Assembly: GCA_036785705.1 (NCBI GenBank)
Contig: JAWUZG010000004.1
Span: 8,466,501-8,530,500 of the forward strand
Length of the DNA stretch: 64,000 nt
From: Acanthornis magna
Taxonomy: Eukaryota > Chordata > Aves > Passeriformes > Acanthizidae
Direction of reading: 5' to 3'
Below, one piece after another: positions 37,801 to 50,104 of the stretch; within the stretch, counting starts at the first letter, position 1; every line of letters starts with the position of its first letter. The translations under genes were made by a program, and so were the position numbers. Under the pieces are notes generated by a model. That model was not told the DNA's origin and searched no databases. It saw nothing but the letters and a program-made list of their open reading frames with translations.

Positions 37801-40800
37801 TTGAAAAGATTATTTCAACAAATAAAGAAAGGTTTCCCTTAGAGATGCAAAGATTGCCACTCTTTATCCAGGAAAGTAGTGCAGGCAGAAATTACAGTCT
37901 TTGAGGGAAATAAGTTATCTGCCTTTCAGATGCACATATCCCAGCTTGGTGAAACAATCTTCTGTCATCATGTTTAAAGTAAGCTGTGCTTCTGTCGAGT
38001 CTGTTAGATATACAGAGGCAATATCTGTTCAGCCCGATTCTTTTGTCATTTTAAAATGAGACACATTGAAGAAGATCCTTACATCTCTGAGAGGCACCCT
38101 GCAGATCTGAGAATCCCAAGCAGCTGCAGGTGTCAAGCAGCATGGTTGAGGGCAGCTCCAGAGCATTTTAAGTTTCAGCTTGGGTTTTTTCCTTCCATGG
38201 CTGCAAGTCATTTCATGCTATCCGTTTCACTACGGTGTGTAGGAAAAAAACCCCACACATGTGGCACACTGCATGTAAATATATCCTTGAAGCTACATAT
38301 AATCTAACCATATCATAAGAAAATCCAGAAAGATCTCAGGGTCACACCGTAAAGTTTGAATGACTCAGATTTGTCATGCATTTGACACTCTCTTTTTTGA
38401 TTTCATTTGTAATTTACCCCTACAACCTAACACTTTTATATGATTTAGCATACACGATAACTTCCAGTCCTTATCTGGAGTTCTTGTTGTGTCAAAAAAT
38501 GTACACGAAAGAACTAGATAAGCAAATATTGATGTATACCTTCCAATCATTCTGAGGGCTGTCTGGGGTGTTTCTTGTGTGCTGTGCTACTTTTGCAGGT
38601 GTTATCTATAGCAGTCAGGCTGATCTAAAATTATAAGCATTATAATTTTCATGTTTATCAGATTGAGGTATGGTTTTTCAGTTGGAGAGGAAATCTGATC
38701 ATGTTTAAGTGCTAAGTTTTCTGTCATGTCTTTCTAAGGCACCTATTTCTCTATTTTGAAAATGAATTTGGCGATGTTGCTAGCACTGTAATTGATTAAG
38801 TGACTGCAAGGCATGCTGAATGTTTATCATTCTTTGAGGAGAAGCCTTCAGAAGTCTTCCTGCTCTACATCTCCTGCTGTGCTGAATAATAATTTTTTCT
38901 TTGCAAAATGAAAGTGATAATGATGAATCTTGTTGAAGTTCCTGGTGGCTGTTTATTTAAACAAACAGAAGGGAAAAAAACCCTTTGGCTATTTAAAATT
39001 TTAATACAGTATTGCCAGAAGAAATAGTGACATAATTAAAACACTAAATAATGTCTAACCTTGCAATGTAGAAGCTTGCTAAAATTCACACAACATATTT
39101 TAAAAACAAAATATAATTTCATAATATAAGGTTTTGGGGTTTTTTGCTGAGTTTTCTTAACGCAATTCAGCATTTCAATTTTCCTTTTTGTAATCATGCA
39201 TATTAATCCCAGAAACGTAAATATTTTCAGACATAAATTAGGAAACCTACCAATTAGTCTCAGGATATTTTGATACCCTACTTCTGTATGGTGAAACTTG
39301 AAGACTGGAAAAGTACAGGAAAATACAATATAGTAAAAATGATGTTATTTTAAAGAATTTAATTGAAATTATATACAATTTCATAGTGTTTAAAGGAAAT
39401 AGTATTTCTTTATTTCTTAGTACTTGAGTATTTCATAAAATAAATTTGAAATATTTTGTGGACTTCTACACCATCAGATAATGTGTATCTGGAGTCTGCT
39501 TTTGGGCTCTCATTTCCCAGTCAGCTGTACTGTAGGCTTATTAACTCCTAAATTCTCCTTTTTAATGAAGAATCACATTACCTTTAAGACACAACACAAC
39601 CACAGTTCTCAGAAAAGTTCATTCCCCAGGTAAACATTCTTCTTTACATTCTTCCATGTAAACAAAATGGAAAAAATACCCCCAAATTACTCCCTGCAGA
39701 TTAGCAAACTGTGTGCCCTTAAAAACCACTACATGCTCTTAATTGTCATTTCAGGATATACAATGCACATTTTTTGGTACGAGAATTTTATCCTAGAGAG
39801 TTGTGATATAGCACTTAACTGAAAAAGTACTAAAGAAGTGATGCCTGTTCCTGAGGGTACAGAGACTCTCTGGGAAAGTTCTTTGTAGTTGAACATGGCC
39901 AGTCCACCCTGATAGACCTTAACTGATGACTGCAGACACAAGAAATCCTATTACTTTCTAGCTGGAGGACTAGGGATTTATCTAGCATGTCTTTAGCTGT
40001 GAAGACATGGATTGTCTTGTGAACTGTACTACTATACTTGAGAAAGATTCATACATTTCCTATTAATTATTCAAAGGGCTACAAAATAGCAGCTGCTAAG
40101 GAACAGCTACTTTAGATACAGATTTTTCTTTACAGATACTGTTGAACAATCCGTAGAACTGTCAGAATTTGCAATTGCGTGGGAAACAGATTCATTTTAA
40201 AGAAAGCCAAAACAGTACATTAAATGTTACCATTAAATGATTCAATTGCTTTCACTGCCTTGGGTGTCTTGGTCTTTTCAGAGATATATGAATGCTAATA
40301 CTTCAACAATATATGTTATTGCTTGAGAAAGGATAAGCTTTTTTTTCATTGTGTCAGCACTGCCAATTTTACTTCTAAACAACAGTAGTCTTAAATAACT
40401 AGAAAGTGGGGAAGAAAACCAAACAACAAAATACAAAAAAACCCACCAAACCAAAGAGAAAGAGATACATAGAACTTGACTGATATAAATTGCAGGATTA
40501 TGTAGCTGAAGTGGAATTCATCATCTTGAAGTATGATTTTGTGTGGTTTTGAAAGAATATTAAGTAAATTTCAAGATCAGAGATCGGAAATTAAAATAAT
40601 GTGGAATTACTAAACAATATGCAAGTATGTTTTTAAATACAAAATAAGCAGAAAATCATGTTGTTACTTCTTGTTTTATTTAATAGATCCATCTAGAAAA
40701 TAACAAGTTATTGGATATCTTAGTTTGCGTTTCAGTGTTTAACAAGTTTTCACAGTAATATTTCTCTTTGTGATACCATGGTCTAGTAGAGGTCCTTTCC

Positions 40801-41654
40801 TCAGGGAGTTAAGACTGTTCTCTCAAAAGAAAATGAAAAACACATTAAGTTGTCAAAAATAATTATAACAAGAACACAGAGATACAGATCTATCACAGAT
40901 TAGTATCGTATTTTATAATTGTTCTAAGAAATCAGCTCCTACATATTTTTTCTCAGTCAAGTAAGTCAAACATGAATGAATTCTATCAGAATTTGGTTTT
41001 GTTATCATTATTTAGATGGCTTCTGAGGTCTGCTTTTTAGTGATATTTTTGTTAATGGTCTTTCAAAGAATTCAAAAGAAAAATATCCATGATAAAATAG
41101 TCAATTTGTTATAAAAAAATAAATACATATTTTTAAAAAAATCCAAATCCAAATCCTTTTTCCAACTGGGAAGAAATTTTAAAGAGGAAAATTAATTTGT
41201 GCTACTTTTCAGCATTATTATTGCATTTGTATAATGAGTTCTGTGTAAGAGACACATAAAACAGAAGCTATGTGAACTCAAGCCAAATTTTTTTGCAAGT
41301 GAAGGCTAATGACTCATTATAACTTCTAAAAGTACTTTCAGTGACAAAAAGTATACCAGACTTTGTTTTATGTTTTCAGCATGAGAACAGCTTTGGAGGA
41401 CATTTTAATTGGAAAGACTTATGCTCCCCTTATTTTTGGGTCAGAAAGCAACTCTTTTGGGCCCCTCATGAATCTCTTACATGCATCCTCATGTATCTAT
41501 GTCAGTGGTGCATCTCACCTGATGGAAATATGAAATGAAGCACATGTAAGGTACATAACTAAAAATGAACAGAAAAAGATTTTCAAATATCCTGTAATTA
41601 ATTTAGTCCTTCTGTGTTGTTGTGATTTTCCTAGCTCTGCAGCTCATCTTGCCA
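34804..41654. other. Long AT-rich non-coding stretch, no gene seen
   Basis: Nearly 7 kb with no nameable transposon or gene. Open frames of up to 97 codons (36669-36962, minus) lack domains. A perfect 7-bp stem hairpin (GCGTTCT/AGAACGC) lies at 35681-35698, an A run at 36227-36243, and a polypurine tract at 37310-37540. The stretch around 39120-39250 is rich in TAAT/ATGCAT motifs but I do not assign it. Confidence 0.65.
37310..37540. repeat. Polypurine tract with degenerate internal repeats
   Basis: More than 200 bases are overwhelmingly A and G on the plus strand (GGAGGGAAGGAGAAACAGAT, GAGGGGAGAAAGAAAAAAGA). The phrase AAACAGATGG recurs about 100 bp apart (near 37334 and 37432). This strand asymmetry suggests an eroded minisatellite or GA-type microsatellite. 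The open frames that cross it (60-74 codons, charged on one strand and Ser/Phe-rich on the other) are composition artefacts. Confidence 0.8.
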
Positions 41655-42125
41655 CATAGAACCGAAAAATTGTTTAGGTTGGAAAGACCTTTAATACTAA
41701 GCCCAACCATTGTCCAAGACCTCCACTAAACCATGTCCCTAAGTGCCACATGGACAAGCCTTTTAAATACCCCCAGGGATGGTGACTCAGCCAATTCCAG
41801 CCACCCTTTCTTAGTTCTGTAGCACTGCTTCAGGTTGTTCGGACCAAGGTGCAGGATCCAGCATTTTGTCATGTTCAGACTCATACCTCAGCCCATAGAT
41901 CCAGCCTGTCCAGATCCCTCTGCAGAGCCTTCCTACCCTCCAGATCAGCATTCCCACCCAGCTTTGTGCTGGGAGCTTCATTCTGCTCCCTGTCCCTGTC
42001 TTCTCGCTCAGAGGATCAGGTACCCAGAAAACAACTGGTCTTGCTCCTTAAGAGTGAGGCAAAGAAGGCATAAAATACTTCCCTCAGCATTTCCCTCAGT
42101 TTTTGTCACTATGTTACCAAATTAA
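41655..42125 (-). mobile_element. CR1 LINE, two joined pieces (minus strand)
   Basis: 41655-41820 is the minus-strand view of a CR1 3' end (TTTAGGTTGGAAAGACC, ACTAAACCATGTCCCTAAGT, GGGATGGTGACTCAGCC). From about 41840 it switches to a more upstream ORF2 region (TGCAGGATCCAGCATTTTGT, CCTGTCCAGATCCCTCTGC, TGAGGCAAAGAAGGCATAAA). The few hundred bases that normally separate these parts are missing, so the copy is internally deleted. Frames of 74-96 codons on the plus strand here are antisense to ORF2 and not genes. Confidence 0.85.
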
Positions 42126-43477
42126 CTCTTATCAGTTTTATGTAGTATGTAAGTACATCACTATACTAGGCAGTGCAGCAGTACGGCAGCCAATTACTAT
42201 TTTCCCTAAGAAACCAACTTTATGAAAGCACAGAATGTTTCATGAGACTGTGCTATACCATATTACAAAAATAAATCCCAAACAAATATCAGGACATACA
42301 GTATTTATAATAAGCAATTTTTGTTCTGCTCAATAGAAATTAATTTTTTTTTAACTTGAAAATGGATGGCAACATTCGTTTAGGTTTTTATGAATTCCAC
42401 AGTTGCTGTGTCTGCTCAGGGTTAAGAGTTCTACTCTAATTGCTGTTTTCACAGAAGTCTTTTCAAGTCTGTTTTTATCTTTTCTACTCTTCATACTTTT
42501 TCATATCTTTTCATATCTTCTGGATTCTATTCAAGGTAGAGGATCAAACTGCATGCACTATATTATTACCAACATAGACATATTCATACATTTTTTTTTT
42601 TTACCTTGAAAAGGTCTTTTTTTTTTTTTTTTTCAGTTGGAAAGCCCTGTTCAGAGCTCCTTATTGTATGTTTGGGAAAGTAGGATTATATTTTTAATAT
42701 AAATTGCTTGGGAATTATCCTCACAATATTTTGTCTCCATTTTATTTTCTGAAAAATCCACAGTATAAAATCCTTCAGTAACCCTTTAGCCTTCACCAAA
42801 ATATATGTATTTTGTCCTTGATGGTCCTTTTCCAGATCAGTACTTAGAAAATCCACATATTTTGCCAGATGTGCCCATACTCAGCAAGGATGCACTCAGA
42901 CATCCTCATGAGACTCCATTGGTGAATTTCTTTCAGATAGTTTCCTATCTACTCCTACAAATTTGTCTCCAGTCTTTTCACTAATCATTTGAGAACAATT
43001 TTCTATTTGACCCCATCATATCTTATTCTCTTCAAGTCTCATGGTAAGGGCTCTATCCAACATATTTACTAACTCGTTCATGGAAATCTGAAATATAGAA
43101 CTGCCTTCCATACTTTTAGTCATAGATATGAACTGTGGCTTCAGCTTGCTCAAGGTAAGATTCAGAACATACTGATATATTGTATGATGTGGAGGTAAAT
43201 TCATAAAGGTTGATACGGTTCTGGTAATAAGTTTTCTTCCACATCAGTCACATCAGCTTATTTTCTAGGCCACCATAGCCCAAGGAATGCTGATCCATAG
43301 ATCTTCTCTGCTCAGGATATCTTATGATTAATTGATTTTACTGTCTAGAATAAGCTTGAAAATATGTTGTCAAATAATTTTTCACAATCTTAAAGAAAGA
43401 AAAAGAAATGTTTACAGCCACTTTCTCTAGGAGAGTAATAACATCTCAGGAACATACCTACCCATCTACATTGTGTG
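42126..43477. other. Non-coding stretch with poly-T runs
   Basis: T runs lie at 42591-42602 and 42617-42633. No gene or named repeat. The frames present are short and Phe/Leu-rich because of T-rich sequence. Confidence 0.65.
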
Positions 43478-43683
43478 AATTTTTTCCCCCATGAGGACAG
43501 TCAAGCAATGGAATAAATTGCCCAGAAAGATTGTGCAGTATCCAGCCTTGAAGGATTCCTAGATCTGACTGAATGAGAAGAAAACCTGAGAAACCTGATC
43601 TGACCTTAGAGTTGACCTGCAGTTACCAGGAGGTTGGACCAAAAACCTCTTTAAGTCCCTTTTTGCCTGTTATCCTAAGTCCA
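43478..43683 (+). mobile_element. CR1 LINE, 5'-truncated 3' end
   Basis: GAGGACAGTCAAGCAATGGA, TTGCCCAGAAAGATTGTGCA, CCAGGAGGTTGGACCAAAAA and AAGTCCCTTTTTGCCTGTTA follow the CR1 end-of-ORF2 and 3' UTR order. The final tail repeat is reduced to TATCCTAAG. Non-functional. Confidence 0.85.
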
Positions 43684-45261
43684 GTCTCCTGATACATGTT
43701 CCAGAGTTATGAAAAAACATGATAGGAACATTGATATATCTGGCCATTTGCTTCCTGCTTTCTCACAAAATTTCAGCTGCTTTCAATATAAACATCTGAA
43801 CTTACTACCTTACTTGATTTTTGTAGTCAAACAAATTATATAACAGTCCTCTGATCCTAAAATACATTTGACAAATCAAGTACTTAAATGGCACAGAGCC
43901 ATTGATTTAAGTGTAGAATATGCACTTAAAATATTTTAACTCAAGGAAGATTGTTTCCCAGCCAGAAAGATCTAATTTAGTCAGTGGACTTCATGTTTTG
44001 GAAGTTATCTATGCAATGAAAAATCAAAAATTTGAACTCAGTCTTTGGCTGGTGTAAACAAATACTGATTTAATGTTCTCAATTTATTGAAAGTTTTGAG
44101 GAACTTTTGCTGCTTTACTGAAGACTGAGTCTTCTTAAAAAATATATTAGTAGTATATTATAAAGATCTTGTGAGAACAAAACCAGACTGCAACTATTTT
44201 GATTGTATGACTAAGTATTATCTCCAAATTATGCAAGTAGATAATGTCTGTTTCATGATTTAGTTATATGTGTAAAAGGACAGACAAAAAGAAAGATTTA
44301 TTTTGTAATTCTCCTTTAAATTGACTAACATCTAATATTTTGCTTCCATTGCAGGTTTAACTGTCAAACAGTATACTTAACAGTGACTTCTATTAAACAC
44401 ATGGATGATATGGCACTGTAAATTCATGTCTGCTGAGCCTTGCAGAATGAATAGATTGATAAAAGCTATTTTCAGTGAAGTCCAAATACATAAATGAAAG
44501 AATATGACTTCATGAGAAAAGCTGCCATTTCAAACAAAAATGATTGGCATCTTCATTGTGAATAAAACACTCATTACAAGAAAAAATTCTGCCTAGAAAT
44601 GAGGAGGAACATAATTTAAGTAACCGAATAATATAATTTAACTAGAAGAAAAGATGTATTATGTCAAATGGTTCATCAGTCTTTTGATTCATAATTACCC
44701 CTTGTCAAGTTTTCAATAGAGTTTTGCCTGATTTAGTTTTAAATGTTCAAGAGAAATAACACTATTCATTTCCCACAGGAGACTATATTGGCTGTTAAAG
44801 CTCATTTCAAGGAATTTTTTTCAAGTTGAGTTTAATACTTGCTGTTTCTATAAATAACTGGGACTTATTATTGCTATGATTACTATTATTATTATTGTTG
44901 CTGTTGATGCTATTATTATAATCCTAATTTTTACTCTCTTCTCACTCGATATTCTAAAATACTATTTCTTATTTAACCCATATGTAGATATTACTTTAAA
45001 ATAATGCCCTTGTATGTGATCTCTCCAACTTCATGCACTTATCAGTATCTTTAGATCTCTCTCAACACAATTGTTCAGAGGAAGAATGATACCTGCATAA
45101 AACTGTGCTCAGAACCTTTTGCTGTGATTTTGTTGTGGTGGGATTACAAGAAGATAAGTGTGTGAGGATTGGTGGTGTGTAAAGTGTCACTCTTTTTTTC
45201 ATAATCAGACTGCTAATAGGTGGAGTTATGTAAACATATAAGTAGTTCTATTTTAGTTTTA
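43684..45261. other. AT-rich non-coding stretch, no gene seen
   Basis: Holds an imperfect (ATT)n-type trinucleotide run at 44866-44921. No open frame or transposon of note. Confidence 0.65.
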
Positions 45262-45758
45262 TCATTACAGCAATAGCAGCAGGCAACTCTCTTCTGAGAG
45301 GTGCAGAGGCACCCGTTTGCTAACCTGAGGTGTGAGAGGTATTCTGCTTACCAGGGGCAGATTTCAGGGACCTCATTGAGAGAATATCAAGCCTCATACA
45401 GTCCTCTGACAGTCACTACTAAAGTTTCTTGCACAAGAGGTCCAGCCAGGAGCAGGATGAGCACCATCAAGAAGGATTACAAAGTTATAGGAGCAGTGGT
45501 AAAGGACTATGGAGCACAGGTAGTTTTTACATTCTATGAAAACAATTCAATGATTATAGCTTTTGATTATTCCTTTACAATAACATTTCTTCTTATTTTT
45601 CCTAGGTTAAAATGGACTCAGATGCCTGTGAACAGGTACTCCTGCATTTGTGTAATGTGCCAATTGAATTAAGAGATCCACATGTGAACTTAGAGGTCTT
45701 CATGTACATATATACTTGTGAAATTAGAGTTTGTGCTGCATTTTTTTTGGAATAAATT
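45262..45758 (+). other. Exon-like or decayed retroelement segment, unidentified
   Basis: GC content rises locally and the frame 45301-45672 (123 codons) is the least AT-biased in the area. A polypyrimidine/AG acceptor-like site precedes it (TTTATCATTACAG, ending 45270). A donor-like CACAG|GTAGTTT occurs at 45518-45520. A second acceptor-like TTTTTCCTAG (to 45605) is followed by 30 bases and another CAG|GTACT. A polyadenylation signal AATAAA lies at about 45751. The protein (part: MSTIKKDYKVIGAVVKDYGA) matches no family I recognise. Options: a leader or gag-like remnant of an LTR element, exons of a non-coding RNA, or chance. I lean towards a retroelement remnant. Confidence 0.3.
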
Positions 45759-47960
45759 GTATTATTTTATCATATGTATTTTATTTTAGCCTTTTTTCCC
45801 CTTCTTTACCTAATTTTAAAAAATAGTTTGTGGTTATATCCAATCTGGTATTAATAAATTCTGTTTTTAATTCCAGTAATTGCACTTGATTTTCTTTCTC
45901 CCTTTTTCATATAGTATGATTATTGCTCAAATTCTATTATTTAATCCTCTCTACCCTGCAACTCTTCTAACACAAAATGTGGAACACAACAGTAGTTATA
46001 AAATCACTTCAATGGGCAAAATTAAACAAGTACAGTCTTATAGCTGTTTCCAGAGATCTAGAAATGGAAATGAAACCAGTGAATGTTTAAATGTCCTTTT
46101 GACAGGTTGTTACTAGAACAAGTAAGTGACCTCCCATGATGCTTAAGGATTACCAGGTTTTGATTAATTCTTGATATTACAGAGCCTGAAGGAAACCAGA
46201 ACAAACAAATTAAACCACACAGGGATGCTTTGGAGGACACACTGGTGTTTGGGAAGGCCTTAACTTTGGATGCTACTGCAATCTACTTGCCTAGAGGACC
46301 TGAAACAAGATATTTTGGTTTTCAAGCAAATACTCCTGTTAATATTCTGTTATACAGCTGGAATCCTAATGAGCACAGCGTATTTGTGAAACAATATAAT
46401 TTTTCCCCCATACTATCCAAAGTGTAAGCATGTTATCTCACTCCAGCTGTCAATCCCTCCAATTACATAGACACCAGTTGCAGTAGTCAGAAAGCATTGA
46501 TATGTTTCATTTTTATACTGAATGACATTAAATCTCATGCCAATTAAAAATGCCTCTTAGTCTTACTTCAGAATGCAGACACATTTTCATTTTCTTACAT
46601 TATAGGAAAGAAAGCTGAGAGTCAGCATAATGTGGCCCTGGAATTCTTCAGTTTACAATCTACTCTAATAACTGGGTAGGCTCATTTACCTCTGACTTAT
46701 CTATGCTACCTCTCATAATAAAGTAATCAAATTTTAATATTTTGATTCAATTGTCTGTTTTATTGAGTGTAATTCACTTCTCTTGAGCACTAAGAAATGC
46801 ACATATTCATTTTTAATTACTGGTAAAGACACATAAAATGTACCCGTGTGGTACAAGATATCCCTGAAAAACAAGTAATATTCCTGTGTCTTGAACTCGA
46901 CTTTGCTATTTAGATGTTTGTCTTTGTAATTGCTGTAAAATACTTCAGAGAAGTTTCTGTTTGGTAGAAAATAAATATATTGCAAATGTGACAATATTTA
47001 TAAAATAATGAAATAAAAGCCCTATTATGTGGCAGAATGATATTGGAAACTGTAAAGGCAAACTGTTCTGAAGTAAAAGGTGAATTAAATTGTAGAAGCA
47101 TTTCAGACATAAATTGCTGTATCTGCAGGGTGAAACAAGGAAGTGGACTCTGAATTGTTTGTGCAGATAAGCAGAGATGGTGAAATGGCGTGAAGTGTAA
47201 TCATGTGGGATTTCAATTATCCTGATGCTGAAAACAATAAGAACTCTGGAGTAGTTTAAAAAAAGTGAAAAAAAAATGAAAACAACCCCCAAAATACTGC
47301 AGGCAATCAAACAAAAGATCTCCCAAACACTTTCTGCCCCCAAATGACAAAATATGAATGCCCAAACATGCTTTTGACTGCTGACAATTCAATAGACAGA
47401 TTCTAGCTGGAATGCTGAGAAAGAGAATAGCATGATAAATGAGATGAAATGGCCCTCATCTTATACAGCACTGGTGGGAACCCATCCTTGTGGGGAAGCA
47501 GATTCTGGTTTTGTCAGGACACTCTCCTCACACCTCTAATTTTTCCCTCAGGCTTGCCAACAAAAGACTTTAGATTCTATGTCCATACATCCCTGGAGTA
47601 CAACACACTCTGTTCTCAGCCATTATTAAACATTTTGACCGCTGCACTGAGCAGCTTTAGGCCTCTGGACATTGTTCTGTGCCTCTAGGGATTATTATCA
47701 GAAAACATGGTATCCTTTCTAGGAATCAAACAAATTTAGTTATTATTTCAGAAATAATATATGAAATTCAATTTCCCTTTCTTTGTAGAAGAAATACTTA
47801 AGATTTCTTCTACATTTCAGTTAAGGGCTGTGTATCTGGTCTTAAGTCATGTAAGGGTTTGATTAATCTTGTGAGTAAAATAGCAGTATTATTTTAAGTA
47901 TGACATGAAACATCCATTCAGGAAAATAAACAAAAGGCAAACCATAAGTAATAGGAATGT
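45759..47960. other. AT-rich non-coding stretch, no gene seen
   Basis: The 132-codon minus-strand frame at 46945-47343 is the longest in the window, but it is full of Phe, Ile and Leu as expected from reading A-rich DNA backwards. It has no domain and no neighbouring exon. No named repeat is seen apart from a ~25-bp stretch at 47195-47225 that weakly resembles CR1 ORF2. Confidence 0.65.
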
Positions 47961-48086
47961 TAGAATCAGAGAATATTCTGAGTTGGAAGAGACCCACAAA
48001 GATCATCAAGTCTACCTCTTGAGTGAATGGCCCACACAGGAACCAAACACCCAATCTTGGCACTAGTAGCACCATGCCCTAACCAA
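47961..48086 (-). mobile_element. TguSINE1-like SINE (tRNA-Ile head, CR1 tail)
   Basis: On the minus strand the element begins with TTGGTTAGGGCATGGTGCTA, the D-arm-to-anticodon region of a tRNA-Ile-like sequence. It continues through a B-box-like GTTTGGTTCC to GGGCCATTCACTC. It then joins a CR1 3' tail (TTGATGATCTTTGTGGGTCT, ending CTGATTCTA). This tRNA-Ile plus CR1-tail layout is that of TguSINE1 from zebra finch, a SINE mobilised by CR1 machinery. The 5' end is truncated inside the A box, so internal Pol III transcription is unlikely. Its presence is the best single clue for a passerine host. Confidence 0.8.
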
Positions 48087-48937
48087 GGTAAATGTTATCA
48101 AACTTCTTGGGACACACACCACTGTTTTCAAAGCCATGAAATATAATTCATCTCAGTTTGTATATTAGGTATTGTAAGAAATATTGAGGATGACAAGGAT
48201 CTATCATTCCAAGATTTGGGAAATTATAAGGAATTTATTATATATTGAAAATTTTAATTTTTCTCTGAAGAATTTTTAACAGTAACTTGGCAGGAAAAAT
48301 GAAACAAAATGTAATTATTCTGTAATATGTTAATAGATTTTCAGAAGAAAATATGTTTGATTACTGTTAAGGAAAGTAATTTTCATTAATTTTTTTTAAT
48401 TGTTCTTATTACACTCAGAAAATATCTACATATTTAAGAGTAGATATTAACTCTAAGCCTCCTTTTTTTTTCTGTTTTGGTGATGTTTCAATGCATACTC
48501 TTAAACTCTTCAAACAAGGCAAACTAGGTCCTGAAACATTTCCTAACTGAAGCTGTCATCAAAAATCACCAGATTTTTGTGGAGTATTTAATACTGTGTC
48601 AGGAAATAAAACAAACTAGTCAGTTTTATAATGATACAAAACCAAATGATGACATTCAAAGACTAAACTGTCATTGAGGAGAGTTTTCATGATAATGAAT
48701 TTTGTGTGTGGAGATGCCTCATGAAACAAAATACAGAAAATCACTGAGGTATCTCAATGCAGCTGCCAACTGCCTAAGAGGAAAGAAATATCTGACTGTT
48801 GTAGTCAGGAGGCTAATTTCCTGATTTCTATAAACTATGTTTAAAAAAAAGCCAAAAAAACAGACTACAGATTGGAGCCTAATGAGATTTTGTGCGCCTT
48901 TATATTTCCTGTTTCTGAAATACCACTGAAATAAAAC
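48087..48937. other. AT-rich non-coding stretch, no gene seen
   Basis: No open frame of note and no recognisable repeat between the SINE and the next CR1 copy. Confidence 0.65.
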
Positions 48938-49335
48938 CAGGGAATAATTTAGTTTGGGGAGGACCTGTGGAGATCATCCAGTCCAAACCCTGTCACACCA
49001 ACTTTGGAGCTGGATCTAACTTCAAAGTTTGATGAAGTTGCTTATTATCTTCTTTGACTGATTTTCAGTATCTGAAGGCAGATTCCACAAGTCTGTGTGA
49101 CAAAATTGTGGGTTGCATGCTTTTTTTCCTGACGTCAAATCGTGATTTTCCTTATTGCAACTTGTATCTATTGTCCAACACTCTATAGCTGTGCTTGTCT
49201 AAGAACAGTCTGGTTTCTTCCAGATTATAAGGCAATATAGATATTTGAAGGCAACATTAAAATTATTCCTTAGTCTTCATTGATTATGATTGAAGGAGTC
49301 TAGCTCTCTCATTCTTTCCTAATCTCTCATATTTA
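48938..49335 (-). mobile_element. CR1 LINE 3' end (minus strand)
   Basis: Minus-strand view of a CR1: ATTTAGTTTGGGGAGGACC, GAGATCATCCAGTCCAAACC, ATTCCACAAGTCTGTGTG, GTCCAACACTC, then a more diverged end-of-ORF2 part finishing with TCTAGCTCTCTCATTCTTTC. It is clearly older (more diverged) than the SINE 0.9 kb away. Non-functional. Confidence 0.85.
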
Positions 49336-50104
49336 AGAATACGAATGACCATAATATCTACAGGGCAGTTCTCTGCCTGATGTTTTCTGTTTTCACGAAT
49401 GGAAACTCAGAGCAGCTGTAACTAGCTAGCAAAGTGCTTGCTATAGAACAATACGGAATAAAAATTCTATTTTTTTATCTGTCATTTAAAAAGTATAAGG
49501 ATTTCCAAAAAGTGCACTAATTTAAACTGTTTTTTTTTTTTTTTTTTTTTTAAAACGGCATCAGTGATATGCAACACTGTCCTTCTGGATTATGTATCAG
49601 GACCAGATCTGTGTTAGAAATATCTCTGTTCCACAACCTGTGTGATTGTGCAGTTATGTACTGACATCTGGTGGACGTTTGACCAAAAACTTCAATAAAA
49701 CACTGTGAATACATAATGCTCATTCAAATAAAGTATTTATAATGGGTTTCACTGCATTAGCTAGGAGTCCTCTTTCCAACAACACCTATGGGAGAAAATA
49801 AAACCTCAGTAAAGATTTCGCTGTCAAGATTTCTGTTCTACCATGCTATTTGGGAGGAAGAGATTTCCAAAGATAGTCTATTTTCTGGTTTTATTTGTAA
49901 ACAAATGCACCTTTGAAAATATATACAACAGTGGATCAAAATATTTGGTCACAGATGACTATATTCATGTATGTCCATCTGGCAGCATACATAGCTTAGC
50001 CCATCTCTAGTTCAGAAACGCCCACATTATAGAATTTACTGGCTGCTAGTCCATAAGGCTGTGCTTAAAGAGTACCTACTTGACTGTGGAAGAGAGGCTG
50101 TTCA
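49336..50104. other. Non-coding spacer with a poly-T run
   Basis: A run of 22 T lies at 49530-49551. No gene or named repeat. Confidence 0.65.

Noticed and set aside
47195..47225. GGGATTTCAATTATCCTGATG resembling CR1 ORF2
   Set aside because: Only about 21 bases match and neighbouring CR1 sequence is missing, so it could be chance.
46945..47343. 132-codon minus-strand open frame, longest in the window
   Set aside because: Phe/Ile/Leu-rich as expected from A-rich DNA. No domain, no neighbouring exons, and overlapping frames in other registers.
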